DNA of 64,000 nucleotides from Eonycteris spelaea (lineage: Eukaryota > Chordata > Mammalia > Chiroptera > Pteropodidae): positions 62,001 to 126,000 of the forward strand of contig PUFA01000535.1 in NCBI GenBank assembly GCA_003508835.1, given 5' to 3'. The position numbers and the translations under genes were made by a program. The notes beneath the pieces were generated by a model, which ran no database searches, was not told where the DNA came from, and was given only the letters and a program-made list of their open reading frames with translations. Below, piece by piece: positions 24,685-35,368 of the stretch. Position 1 is the first letter of the stretch, and the number at the start of each line of letters is the position of its first letter.

Positions 24685-25100
24685 AATTGTGTATGAGTAC
24701 CATGCTGTTTTAACTATAGTTTTTGAACCAGTTTCTATTATTTGATAGACTAAGTCTTCCTTTTTGGCTTCTTTTCAGAATATACTGTTTATTCTTATCT
24801 ATATTTCTTTAGGATGGAATTTAGATTCACTTCATCATAATATGAAAATAATCTCTGCCATTTTTATTGTAAACTTTATTAAAATCATGCATTAATCTCA
24901 GACAACTTAATAACTTGAGAATTTTTGTATTCTCATCCATTTTTCAAGTGTTTTTTGGTAAAGTTTTATAGTTTTCTCCCTATAGGTCCTGCACATTGTT
25001 GGTTGAGATTATTCCTAAACATTTTCTATTTTAGTGTTGTAACCAATCAACTCTCTACTGTATATTATAAATGGTTACTGAAATGTTTAGGAAAACTGGT
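24685..25100 (-). mobile_element. Old LINE-1 ORF2 fragment, antisense
   Basis: 'gtaccatgctgttttaac' and 'taaagttttatagttttctc' are reverse-strand ORF2 landmarks. Strongly diverged. Confidence 0.7.
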
Positions 25101-25324
25101 GAACTCTTAAAATCTCATTCTAAACATATGTAATTTAGATTATCTTGGGTTAAAGAATCATCAAATTTGCAATATTGTGTCTTTTGATTTCCAGTAGTGA
25201 TGAGTCTTATTCTGTTACTTAAGAGTGGAAAATTCTCCAGTAAATTAGTCACTAGGGCAAGACAGTGAGTAGTGATATCTTTAAGCGCCAGCTCCCAAGA
25301 AAGAACAAAATAAAGCAAACAATA

Positions 25325-25700
25325 TCACTGCCAGGATGCAGATAACAGAACTGGCTACCAGGCCCTGTTTGCTATAAGATTTAAGAGTCCCCCAGAAACA
25401 ACATTTTTTTGCACCAGATGATAACAGCCAACTTCTGCCTCTATAATCTGTTTAATGTATAACTAGGGTGTAGTTCTAGGAGATGTCCCTGTGTAAAGAT
25501 ATACTAATGGCTAACTTCTGCTTCTGTAAACCTGCTTGCTTGTTTGATGTTGTTTTAGGCTTTATAAGCTACCTCCTCTGAAAGCTCGGGGCTGATTCTC
25601 TAGTGGGGAGAGTCAGTAGCCAGCCAGTTAATAAAGGCTCATAATTAATTTCAATTGGCTCCGTGGGTCTCAAATTTAAACACACCACAAACATTACCTG
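25325..25700 (+). mobile_element. Solo LTR of an endogenous retrovirus (class I-like)
   Basis: The layout is that of a retroviral LTR: a U3-like part with repeated 'atggctaacttctgc'-type segments (25425 and 25509), TTTATAAG (25560-25567) as a TATA box, 'ctctagtggggagagtcagt', then AATAAA (25630-25635) and a short U5-like end. TATA and polyadenylation signal are about 65 bases apart, as in gammaretrovirus-like LTRs. No gag, pol or env sequence is adjacent, so it is a solo LTR. Exact edges and TSD are not resolved; the family is not named. Confidence 0.65.
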
Positions 25701-26950
25701 CTTTATTACACTGGTGACAAAATTTTAAAAATTAAATCATAATGATAGTATTCTTTTTACCTTGTTTTTAATTTAAATAAGGATAAATTTATGGTGTTTT
25801 ACTATTACATATGATGTTAGCTGTTGGTTTCGAATAGATATTTACTATCCTAGGAAAGAAAATATATGATATTCTTTGTGAAATGACATGTCATATTTCC
25901 TCTTCTAATCTTCTCCCTTTTGTTCCAAATTTAGCATATATATTGTGGAAAAGAGGACTGCCTTACTCTTTAAATAAAACCGGACTGTCATATTTAAATG
26001 TATTTTAAAACGTTTTTAAGAGAAAGGTCAAAAGCAATTTGTATCAAACGTAGGGCTAGTGAACATCTGTAGCAGATTGAAATATTAAACCTGAAACATG
26101 ATAATGAACCTTCTTTCTATGAATCTGAGCCATTTATCTGGAAGAAGGGAAGTCAATTCAATGAGTTGGTAACTTGGCTTCCACAAGAGTTTCCCTAATT
26201 AGAAGCAAGGCATTTAGAAGGAAAATAAACACAAAGGAGAAAGAATCAGAAAGCTTTTTTTGCTGTGAATAATAAAGAAGAGAAGGTAGAGTATTAACAG
26301 TGATCTCTAAATCTAGTTAGCAGCACTAAGAAAGTGAGTTGTTTCCAGAAAGGATAGGAAAGATAGCTAACAGATTTTGACCGCTTTAGGAAAGAGAGTA
26401 GCAGAGCTTGGAGATTTCACCACTGTTAGACTGAGAATTGTTAAAGTAGAAGCTTTAAAAAACTGCCAGCCCTTGTCCAGATGCTGTGAAAATACAACGT
26501 GTCAGACTTTTCAATGTCTGGAAGCATAGTGGCAGAGAATGGCAAACATTCTCTGGAACATGGAAAGAAACACAAAGTTTTATTTGAGGTGATTAAAAAC
26601 AGTTGAGCTTCATGAAAATGAAACAGCCTAAGTAGTAGATAGTATTTCTTTTCATTTCATGTATTTTGTATATCTAGGTTTATACCTACTTATATAATGA
26701 GTGTTAAATATTTACCTTGATGTTTTTCTTCTTGTGTACAGGATCTTTATTCATTCTAACTTAAATATTTCCATAATACATTTGGGTACTTAGAAGCATT
26801 TTTTACTCTATATATGAACTATCGTTACTTGTATAAGAAACAAATATTGTAAAGATTTAAATTTAAAAGTTTAAGAACATTTATTAGCATTGCCTACCCT
26901 TTTGTACTATCTGAATTATCATATGGGTATTATTTTTCAATTTAAAAAAT
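25700..26950. other. Unassigned sequence
   Basis: No repeat or gene recognised with confidence over 1.2 kb. Confidence 0.45.
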
Positions 26951-26954
26951 TGGT

Positions 26955-27235
26955 CCATTTAAAAATATATTTCACAAATAATATATTTTTATTGTGACTA
27001 ATTCAAAAATAGAAAAGTGTATAAAATGAAATTTAGAAGTAGCTACCATACCCTACCCCACTATCCCCAGATAACCACTTTAAGGGTTTGATGTGTATTA
27101 AGACTTTTCCTATGCATATACAAACATACAAACAGAAGATTCTCTTGGATTTTTTAAGGTGATCATGTTACACAGATTTTCTGAAAAATTTTTCTCCAAC
27201 AGTCACATTTTGTGGAAAAAAGCAGAGGAACCTAA
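26955..27235 (-). mobile_element. Possible old LINE-1 3'UTR fragment, antisense
   Basis: 'tatccccagataaccactt' and 'tatgcatatacaaacatac' resemble a common old L1 3'UTR in reverse orientation. Moderate to weak. Confidence 0.4.
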
Positions 27236-27252
27236 ATTCTTACTCTTTTTTC

Positions 27253-27281
27253 TGTTTTTTTTGTTTGTTTTTGTTTGTTTG

Positions 27282-27316
<35 letters not shown>

Positions 27317-27341
27317 GTTTTGTTGTTGGTTTTGTTTTTGT
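27253..27341. repeat. (TTTG)n/(TTTTG)n microsatellite
   Basis: About 90 bp of mixed 4- and 5-base units. It gives spurious low-complexity frames on both strands. Confidence 0.95.
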
Positions 27342-27443
27342 TATCCATGTCTGGGTAAACTTTACAATTGTACCAAACCTGTAAAACTGATTTAACGCCA
27401 TCAACCTGGTTACAACTACTAGAATTGTTAGTAACATCTTTAA

Positions 27444-27500
27444 AGTAGTGATTCTCAAATTTTACCATGCATCAGGGTTGTAGCACCCCTGGAGGATGAC
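27444..27500 (+). mobile_element. MER5-like hAT-Charlie end fragment
   Basis: AGTGATTCTCAAATTTTACC followed by ATGCATCAGG resembles the 5' end of MER5A-type elements. Only this end is clear. A complete MER5A lies about 200 bp downstream. Confidence 0.45.
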
Positions 27501-27684
27501 ATACATATCTTGAGAGCAGGGCTGTGAAACTATAAGAATAGACTCTTTCTCTTCTGAGAGCTGTTATAGCTCTCAATTACACAAAACAAAATGTCTATTA
27601 ATAGTTCATCAACACAAAATAGTTGTTCTCATAAGCAAACCAGGGAAACAACATATAGGCCATTTTCCCAATGATAGCTCAAAC

Positions 27685-28093
27685 CAGTGGTCCTCAAACT
27701 TTTGGTGTAGTGTACACCAAAAATCATGTGGAGGGTTTGTTAAAAACAGCCCTCTGGAGACGTGGTTCCATAGTGTAACAGTTAGCACGTCAGCTTTACA
27801 TGCAGAAGGTCTTGAGTCAGCACCCCAGTGGAGCCATGGTCCATGGTCTACAGTAAAGCTCAATGTCTGACCTCAGAAGCTAAGCAGGTTGGGCTTGGTT
27901 AGTACTTGTGATAGGAGACCACCTAAGAAGACCAGGTGCTGTAGGCGTAAATAATAATAAATAAAAAATAAAAAGCAGTGTTCTAGGATCTACACCCAGA
28001 GTTTCTGATTATCAGGATAGGGCCCAAAACTAGCATTTTTAACTAGTTCACAGATGATGCTGCTCATCCTGGATAATATTTGGAGAACCATTG
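27685..28093 (+). mobile_element. MER5A (hAT-Charlie), split by a SINE
   Basis: The 5' end CAGTGGTCCTCAAACTTTTG and the 3' end GGAGAACCATTG are the MER5A termini. Internal landmarks 'ggagggtttgttaaaa' and 'cccagagtttctgatt' lie on either side of the SINE. The 8-bp flanks GCTCAAAC (27677-27684) and TCTCAAAG (28094-28101) agree at 6 of 8 positions, as expected for an old hAT duplication. Non-autonomous; no transposase. Confidence 0.85.
27750..27969 (+). mobile_element. Hybrid tRNA-Val/5S rRNA SINE (MEG-TR-like)
   Basis: The head (27762-27835) resembles tRNA-Val: 'gttccatagtgtaacagtta', an A-box at TAGTGTAACAG (27771-27781), and a degraded B-box around 27815-27826. The body (27846-27946) is 5S rRNA-like, from 'gtctacag' to 'gtgctgtaggc'. 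Its internal promoter is best kept: 'gaagctaagcaggttggg' (box A) and 'ggttagtacttg..gaga' (box C). An AATAAT/AATAAA-rich tail follows. Flanks AAAAACAG (27742-27749) and AAAAAGCAG (around 27967-27978) fit a short TSD. Not a working tRNA or 5S gene: stems are broken and bases are missing. Confidence 0.85.
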
Positions 28094-28099
28094 TCTCAA

Positions 28100-28570
28100 A
28101 GGAAATAATCAACCTCTATAGTAGGCATTAATTTCCCAACATATTTGACGTAAGATAAACAAACTGCAAAAATAAAAACAAAAAGTAGATACAGACTAGA
28201 ATTTCCATATAAAGTGCTCCTTACCTTCCAGCTCTTAAAACCTGACTACAGTAAGAGAAGCTGAAGCTCTCATGTTTATTCATTGGATTGAAAATATAGC
28301 TCATTTTTTTCCAAATCTTCTCACCTCCAACTTAGCTAAGTTTTCTGATTAAGGTTGGATATATTCCATCTGAGTGCCATTACTTTTTCTGAAATCTATT
28401 ATAAACCTAGAATGCACAACAAGAGCCTAAGATTGGTTAATAACATTTTTTTTTTTTCTAAATAGAAGATCCTGGTAGGAAATGGAATCTTTCAAAGGAA
28501 GCCCTTCTTCACTCACAGCACTAAGCCAGGGTCTTCTTCTACCCTATTGCCCAACATTCATCTGAGGAAA
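28100..28570. other. Unassigned sequence
   Basis: Includes a T13 run at 28446-28458. Nothing else recognised. Confidence 0.4.
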
Positions 28571-28574
28571 TATG

Positions 28575-28765
28575 ATGGTGAAGTAAACAGTACTGGACCC
28601 CAGTCTCAGCTTCACGCTTCTTGCCTGTCTTCTGACCTCGCTACATTCAGTTTTCTCACCTATTCAATTGATATTATAACACTTACTTGAAAGGTTGTAA
28701 GAATTCAATGAGACAATGTCTATAAATCACTTAACATAGTACCTGGCACATAATAAGTGTCTATT
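28575..28765 (+). mobile_element. MIR SINE
   Basis: 'cagttttctcacctattcaa', 'gaaaggttgtaagaattcaa' and 'agtacctggcacataataag' are in MIR order. Confidence 0.8.
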
Positions 28766-28767
28766 CT

Positions 28768-29455
28768 TTGATATTTTTCACCAATACCACATTTTCTTGG
28801 TTACTATAGCTTAATACTAAGTCTTGAAATTGGGTCGTGTCAGTTTTCTCACTCTGTATGTCTTTCAATATCAAGTTGGCTATTTTGGGTCTTTTGCTTC
28901 TCCATATAAACTTTAGAATGAGTTTGTCAATATTCACAAAGTAACTTGATGGGATTTTAATTGGGTTTGCATTAAATCTCTACATTAATTGTGGAAGAAC
29001 TAACATCTTGGTAATACTGAGTCTTCCTATCCATGAATAAAGAATACCTTTTATTTATTTAGTTCTTTGATTACTTTCATCAGAGTTCTGTCATTTTCTT
29101 CATATAAATTTTATGCATTTTTTTGTTAATTTTATATCTAAATATTTCATTTTGAAGATCCTAACGTAAATGGCAGTGAGTGTTTAATTCAAATCCCACT
29201 TGTTCATTGCTGGGCTGTAGAAAAGTGATTGACTTTTGTGTATTAACCTTGTATCCTACAGCCTTGATATAATTGTTTATTAGTTCAAGGAACTTTTTTT
29301 GTAGATCTTTCAGATCTTTTACATAGACAAATTAACTACGAATGGAGACATTTTTTTTTCTTGCTTCCCAATCTGTATACCTTTTATTTCCTTTTCTTGT
29401 CTTATTGCATTAGCTGCCAATATGATGTTGAAGGGGAGTGGTAAAAAGGAGCTGT
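28768..29455 (-). mobile_element. LINE-1 ORF2 fragment, antisense
   Basis: Reverse-strand ORF2 text: 'gtcttcctatccatgaataa' (the GRIN/S region), then 'ttgtatcctacagccttga' and 'tgccaatatgatgttgaag'. It ends abruptly at about 29455, where sequence from a different part of an L1-type element starts. Confidence 0.8.
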
Positions 29456-30397
29456 TTTATATCCACACTGATAATTTCTGTATTTTATTTGGTGTGTTTA
29501 GATCATTTATATTTTAAGTGATTATTAATATTTTAAATTAATATCTACTATATGTATTATTGTTTCTATTCATTGCCTTTGTTCTTGGTTTCTATCTTTT
29601 TCTTCCACTCTTTTTTTGTCTTTTGTGGTTTTAATTGGACATTGTAAATTATTCCATTTTATTTCTTTTTTTATCATATCAGTAAAACTTCTTTTCCTAA
29701 TATTTTTAATGGTTGTAATAGAATCTAAAAATATGTTAAACTAATCCAAGACTACTTTGAAACAACAGTATGTCATGCTGCACGTATATGAGTATTTATA
29801 ATAACAAAATAGTGCTAATTCCTCCATCCCTTTCCTTGTATCATTTCTGTAATTCATTTTACTTATATATAAGCATACATAATGATATATTAATACATAA
29901 GCATACATAATCAAATATGCTGTTGCTATTATTATTTTGAAATGTTACCTCTCAAATCAATTAAGAATAAAAAAAAATTAAAGTTTTTATTTTACCTTCA
30001 CTTAGTCCTCCTCCTTTCTTTAGGTACATCTGAATTTGTGTATATTTTCCTTTATTTATGTATATCTGAATTTATGGCATATAATTTTTATCTCTAAATA
30101 ACTTCTCTTAACATTTCCTACAAAGCAATTCAACTGGCAAGAAAATCCTTCAATTTTTGTATGTATATAAAGTATTTCTTCATAACGTTTGAAGAATAAT
30201 TTTGCAGGATACATATTATAGGTTAGTGGGTTTTCTCTCAACACCTTAATATTTCACTCCACTCTCTTCTTGTTTGCATCACTTCAGAGAAGTCAAATGC
30301 TCCTTTATAGATAATGTATTACCCTCATCTAGCTTTTTTCAAGATTTTTTTATCTTTGATTTTCTGCAGTTTGAATACAATATGCCTAGATGTAGCT

Positions 30398-30438
<41 letters not shown>

Positions 30439-31428
30439 GATCTTGCTTAATGTTCCTTGCACTTCCTGGATCTGTGGTTTGGTGCCAGTCATAAATTTGG
30501 GGAAATTCTCAGTCATTATTATTTCAACTATTTATTTTGTTATTTTCTTTTATTTCTGGTATTCATTTTACACATACATTATAACTTTTATAGTTTTACC
30601 ACAGTTCATGGATATCCTGTTCTGGATTTCTTTTTTGTAGTTCCTTTTTTTTTCTTTACTTTTCCATTTTGCAATTTTCTATTGAGATATGTTGAAGTTC
30701 AGTGATTCTTTTTTCAGCTGTATTCAGTCTGCTGATGTACTTATCAAAGGCATTCTTTATCTCTGTTACTGTATTTTTATCTATAGCATTTCTGTCTTAT
30801 TCTTTCTTAGTATTCCACCTCTCTGCTCACATTGTCCATCTGTTTGTGCATGTTATCTACTTCATACATTAGTAACTTTATCACATTAATCATAGTTGTT
30901 TTAAATTCCTAGACTGACAAATCCAACATCCTTGCCATATTTATATCTTGTTCTGCAACTTTTTCATATTCTTTGATAGTTATACATGATGCACTGAGTA
31001 AAGGAACTGCTGTAAATAGACCTTTAGTAATGTGGTAAGTTGTGGGGACACTAAAAGAGTTTGATAGTTTTATAATTAGAAATCAGTTTTTATTTTTAAT
31101 GAGCCTATGCCTCTGGACTGTGAACTTCACAAGTGCTTCTCCATTTTTTTCACCTCCTTAAATGGCACAGAATGGATATAGGAGCTTAGATACTTCCATT
31201 TTCTCACAAGGAAGGCCAGAAGAGTCTGGAGTCACATAATTCCCTTCTATATATTTGGTTCTGAAAAATAATTTCTCTGAGGGCAGATTTTTAAAAGAAA
31301 AATAGAATGTTCTATCATAGTTCAAAATGGTTACTTTTTCCTTCCCCCTGCCAAAAGCATGAGGAATTTTTTTCTCTGACATTTACTGTTAGAACCAGGA
31401 CAAGCTCCTAAAGTTAACATTCACAAAA
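29456..31428 (-). mobile_element. HAL1/old-L1 ORF1-side segment, antisense (left part)
   Basis: The antisense of the ORF1 half of an old L1 or half-L1 (HAL1). Landmarks: 'ttatctttgattttctgcag', 'tatgcctagatgtagct', 'cttcctggatctgtggttt', 'gaagttcagtgattcttttt'. ORF2 is absent between this and the true 3' side. It resumes at about 35370 after a 3.9-kb L1 insertion. Confidence 0.6.
30398..30439. repeat. (TTG)n microsatellite
   Basis: Fourteen TTG units. The apparent poly-leucine and poly-asparagine frames here are artefacts of it. Confidence 0.95.
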
Positions 31429-32400
31429 GTGCAGAGTCCTGCCAAAGACTATTTAGTGGGGTAAAGGCAGTCTCTCGATAAGTGGTGTTGGGAAAATTGG
31501 ACAGATAAATGTAAAAGAATTAAACTAAGTTACTTTCTTATACCACATACAAAAATTAATTCAAAATGGATTAAAGATTCAAACATAAGACTCTAAACCA
31601 TAAAACTCCTAGAAGAAAACATAGTCAATAATTCTCTGACATTGCTCTTAGTGATATCTTTTGAGATCTATCTCCTCAAGCAAGGGAAACAAAAGAAAAA
31701 AATAAACAACTAGGACTACATCAAACTAAAATGTTGCACAATGAAGAAAACCATTACCACAATGAAAAGACAACCTATTGGATGGGAAAAGGTATTCGCC
31801 AATGACACATCCAACAAGGAGTTGATATCCAAAATATAAAAGGAACTCATACAACTTAACAGCAATGAGTAGAGGAAATGACTAAGCATTTCTCCAAAGA
31901 AGACTTACAATAGACAATGAAAAGATGCTCAACATCACTAATCATCAGAGAAATGTAAATTCAAACCACAACGAGCTATCACACCCCTCCTGTCAGAATG
32001 GCTATCATCAATAAATCACCAATATGTGTTGACAAGGGTTTGGAGAAAAGGAAACTCTCATACACTGTTGCTGAGATTGTAAATTGGTGCAGACACTATG
32101 GAAAACAGTATGGAATCCTCAAAAAATTTAAAAATAGAAGTTCCATATGACCCAGAAATTTCACTTCTGGGTATTTATCTAAAGAAATTCAAAACACCAA
32201 TTTGAAAAGATATGTGTATTTCTATGTTAATTGAGTATTATTTAAAAATAGGCAAGGTATAAAAGCAATTTAAGTGTCCATGGATAAATGAATGAGTAAA
32301 GAAGAGAGAGGTACATATATAGAATGGAATATTACTCAGCCATAAAAAGAATGAAATGTTGCCATTTGAAATAACTTGGATGGATCTAAAAGGCATTATG
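31429..32400 (+). mobile_element. LINE-1 3' part of ORF2 (outer element, left half)
   Basis: A 5'-truncated L1 begins at 'ccaaagactatttagtgggg' and runs through the ORF2 C-terminus ('gaatattactcagccata') to 'aaaaggcattatg'. There a second L1-type element is inserted. It continues at 34933. Confidence 0.85.
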
Positions 32401-33339
32401 TGGGGAGGGGGAAAATGGCGTAGATGATAGGGGCTTTGTTTATCCTCTTGCAACCAAATCAAAGTTGTGACAGAAACATGGAGCAAACAGCAAGCAAAGT
32501 CACCTGGGATCTAGATGAGCATAGCACTGGAACTAGTGAGAGAAATAAGAAATCACCCTGCAACTGTAGAACGTAGAAGGGGGAGAAGACACAAGGGTGC
32601 TCGGTACTGAGCAACTGAGCAGGACAGAGCCTACAGCAGTGGCTGACTGGAACAGAGGCTATGGCAGCAGCATTCAGGAGCTGCAGATGCCTCTTAAAGG
32701 GGCTGTGTCCATGAGTGGAATTTCCCAGTAATGGACTAGCTTGCAGTGAGCACCAGCACCAGGTCATATCACCAGGGACTTACAGGGGACATTGAAGTTG
32801 TTGGAGAGAGGGCCAAAAGTGAGGCTCTCTTCTGAGAAGAAGTGCTGGTTGTTACCCATGTTCCTCTGTTGAGCTCTCCCCTTCCCAGTGTGTGGACGAC
32901 AGCGCTGCCATAGCTGACACATCATCAAACTAGATAACAGAGGTCACCCACCCAGAGGATTCCCTGAAACTTCGACTCACTCAACTTGTGGCCCACCCCC
33001 ATGATACAGCCAGTTGTGTCCTCAGCAGGTCTTGTGTCCTTTACTGACCCAACTCCAAGACTCGCACTGGTGGCAGCTGACTTCAGTGGTGTAGCCTCTT
33101 GAGGCAACTATAAGCACAGCAGCTATAGATTGCTTGATGAATCTTAACAGGTTGCCCCCAGCCCCAGAGCGGCACAGGCTGGGGCTAAACTTGGCCTGTA
33201 GCTGAACCCTTCTCAGGACTGTGCCACTAGATAACTACTAGACAGAATAAGAACAGGAGACTTAGGAGCTTTGCTTTGTACATAGAAACAGACACAGAAA
33301 GACAGCCAAATGGGAAGACAAAGAAGCAGAAACCATATG

Positions 33340-34190
33340 AGAGAATAGAACAGAGATCTAACAATTGCAGAGTTCAAAACACTGGTTAAAAGATGTTCAA
33401 TGAACTTAGGGGAAGAGTAGATGAATTCAGAACTTTAACAAAGAGATATAAAATACTCAAGAATGGCAAAGGAAATTATAAAACGGAACCAATCAGAAAT
33501 GAAAAACACATTATATGAGATGAAAAAGTATATTAGAGGGAATCAACAGAGTGGATAAAGAAGAGGATGCAACTACCAAGATAGAGGATAGGGAAGCCAA
33601 GGGCATTCAATCAGAAAAGCAAGAAAAAAGAAGCCACACCTATAATAATTTAAGGAACCTATGGGACAAAATTAAATGTAAAAATATCTGTGTCATAGGG
33701 GTACCTGATGGAAAACAAGAAGTTGAAGAGCTATTTAAAAAAAAAATGACTGAAAACCATCTCTAACCTGGTGAAGGAAATAGACATACAACCCCAGGAA
33801 GCTCAGAGAATTCCCAAAACCAGGAAACCCAAAAGAGGCCCACACCAAGACACATCATAATTAAAATGCCAAAGTTTAAATACAAAGAGAAAATCTTAAA
33901 AGCAGCAACAGAAAAGCAGTTAGTTCCCTACAAGAGAACACCCAAAGACTGGCAGCTGTTTCTCAAAAGGAAACCATGTAGGACAGTAGGACAGAAGATT
34001 TTGGCACAAAATGTTTGACGATGAAAACCCAGGTCTACAACCAAGAATACTTTATCCAGCAAAGCTATCATTTAGAGTTAAAGGACAGATAAGAGCTTCC
34101 CAGACAAAAAATAAGCTAAAAGAATTATTATTACCAAGCCAGTAACAAGAAATATTGGAGGGACTTCTTTAAGAAGAAGAAAATGAACAT
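33340..34190 (+). pseudogene. L1 ORF1 remnant in the ORF2-deleted element
   Basis: Lysine- and glutamate-rich coiled-coil-like start, then an RRM-like block around 33685-33765 ('NICVIGVPDGKQEVEELF'). The C-terminal domain is near 33890-34130 ('LYPAKLSFRVKGQI' with frameshift). A 71-codon frame at 33551-33766 is the longest piece. Broken, therefore non-functional. Confidence 0.75.
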
Positions 34191-34299
34191 ATATTAAAAA
34201 CAAGAATAAAGAATGATAATAACTAAATATCTATTAATGAGTACCTCAAATGGAAAAGAATTAAGTGCTCCAACCAAAAGATAGAGCGGCTGAATGGAT

Positions 34300-34346
34300 A
34301 AAAAACAAACAAACAAAAAAAACAAAAAAAACAAAAAAAAAACAAG
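34300..34346. repeat. A-rich (AAAAC)n tract
   Basis: AAAC grading to AAAAAAAC units within the short ORF2 start. Confidence 0.85.
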
Positions 34347-34932
34347 ACCCTTACATATGTGGCCTACAAGAACTCACTTCAGATTAAAAGACACCCACAG
34401 ACTAAAGGAAAGGGGATGGAAAAAGATATTTCCCTGATGGACCTAGAGGGTATGGCGCTGAATGAACTGGGTCAGATAGAGAAAGACAAATACTGCATAA
34501 TTTTGCATACATGTAGAATCTAAAAAACAAAATAAACAACAACAATGAAATAAATTCATAGATACAGAGAATATTTAAAGGGCTACTAGATGGTGGAGTT
34601 TGGGGGATGGCGAAAAAGGGCAAATGGATTAAGTTCAAATTGATAGTTACAAAATAGACATGGAGAAATAAAGTGTATCATGAGAAATATAGTTAACAAT
34701 GTTGTAAAAAATATGTGAGGTAGAAGAGGGTTTACTAGATTTAGTGGAGTGATCAATGATCAATTTGTGAGTAATAGATCTCTAATCACTATGCTGTACA
34801 ACTGAAACTAATATCATTCTTGTATGCCAACTGCAATTGAAAAATACTCATTGAAATGTAGAATGTAAATATGAGCAAGTAATTGTCTATTATATTTCAA
34901 TAGAGCTGGAAAAAAGAAACCCCAGTCCCTCC

Positions 34933-35368
34933 AAAAAAGGGTATTATGTTTAGTGAAATAGTCAGACAGAGAAAGATAAATACCACACAATCTCACTTAT
35001 AAGTGGAATCTAAAAAACAAAAATAAGTGAGCCAAGAAAACAGAAACAACTCAAGATACAGAGAGCAAATTGATCATTGCCAGATGGAGGGGTGTTGAGG
35101 TTCTGAGTGAAAAATATAAAGGGAATATGAAGTACATATTACCAGGAATAAAGACAATCACATGGATGTAAAGAACAGCATAGGGAATATAGTAATATTG
35201 TCAATATAGTCAATACAGTAATATTGTAATAACTGTAAGGTGCCAGGTTGGTAGACTTATGGGGGCGATCATTTTCTAAGTTATATAAATGTCTAATCGC
35301 TATGTGGTACACCTAAACCTAATATAAATATTGTAATGTCATTTATAATTGAAAATAAAGTTTAAGTG
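34933..35368 (+). mobile_element. LINE-1 3' end (outer element, right half)
   Basis: Continues the L1 of 31429-32400 from 'gggtattatgtttagtgaa' through the 3'UTR to 'aattgaaaataaagtttaag'. The join is exact once the inner element and one TSD copy are removed. Confidence 0.85.

Larger units (their letters stand above)
32401..34932 (+). mobile_element. ORF2-deleted LINE-1 with both ends (HAL1-like structure)
   Basis: Order: a GC-rich L1 5'UTR from 'tggggagggggaaaatggcg' (32401-33330), ORF1 (about 33340-34190), spacer and the first codons of ORF2 (34230-34430). Then an abrupt jump at about 34430-34436 to the last codons of ORF2 ('gatggacctagagggtatgg'), followed by a 3'UTR and A-rich tail. About 3.5 kb of ORF2 is missing compared with the L1 at 16161. 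TSD: AAAAGGCATTATG (32388-32400) and AAAAGGGTATTATG (34935-34948). Both true ends plus a TSD show that it is one insertion. Confidence 0.85.

Noticed and set aside
27159..27468. Hydrophobic/lysine-rich frames on both strands
   Set aside because: Translations of the TTTG/TTTTG microsatellite.
27762..27946. Functional tRNA-Val gene followed by a 5S rRNA gene
   Set aside because: Both parts are mutated and incomplete, directly fused, followed by an A-rich tail and flanked by short duplications, so it is a SINE.
30314..30640. Poly-leucine (plus) and poly-asparagine (minus) proteins
   Set aside because: Produced by the (TTG)n microsatellite in an antisense old L1/HAL1.
32238..33107. Several minus-strand frames of 60-102 codons
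   Set aside because: Chance frames opposite an L1 ORF2 end and L1 5'UTR; no coding features.
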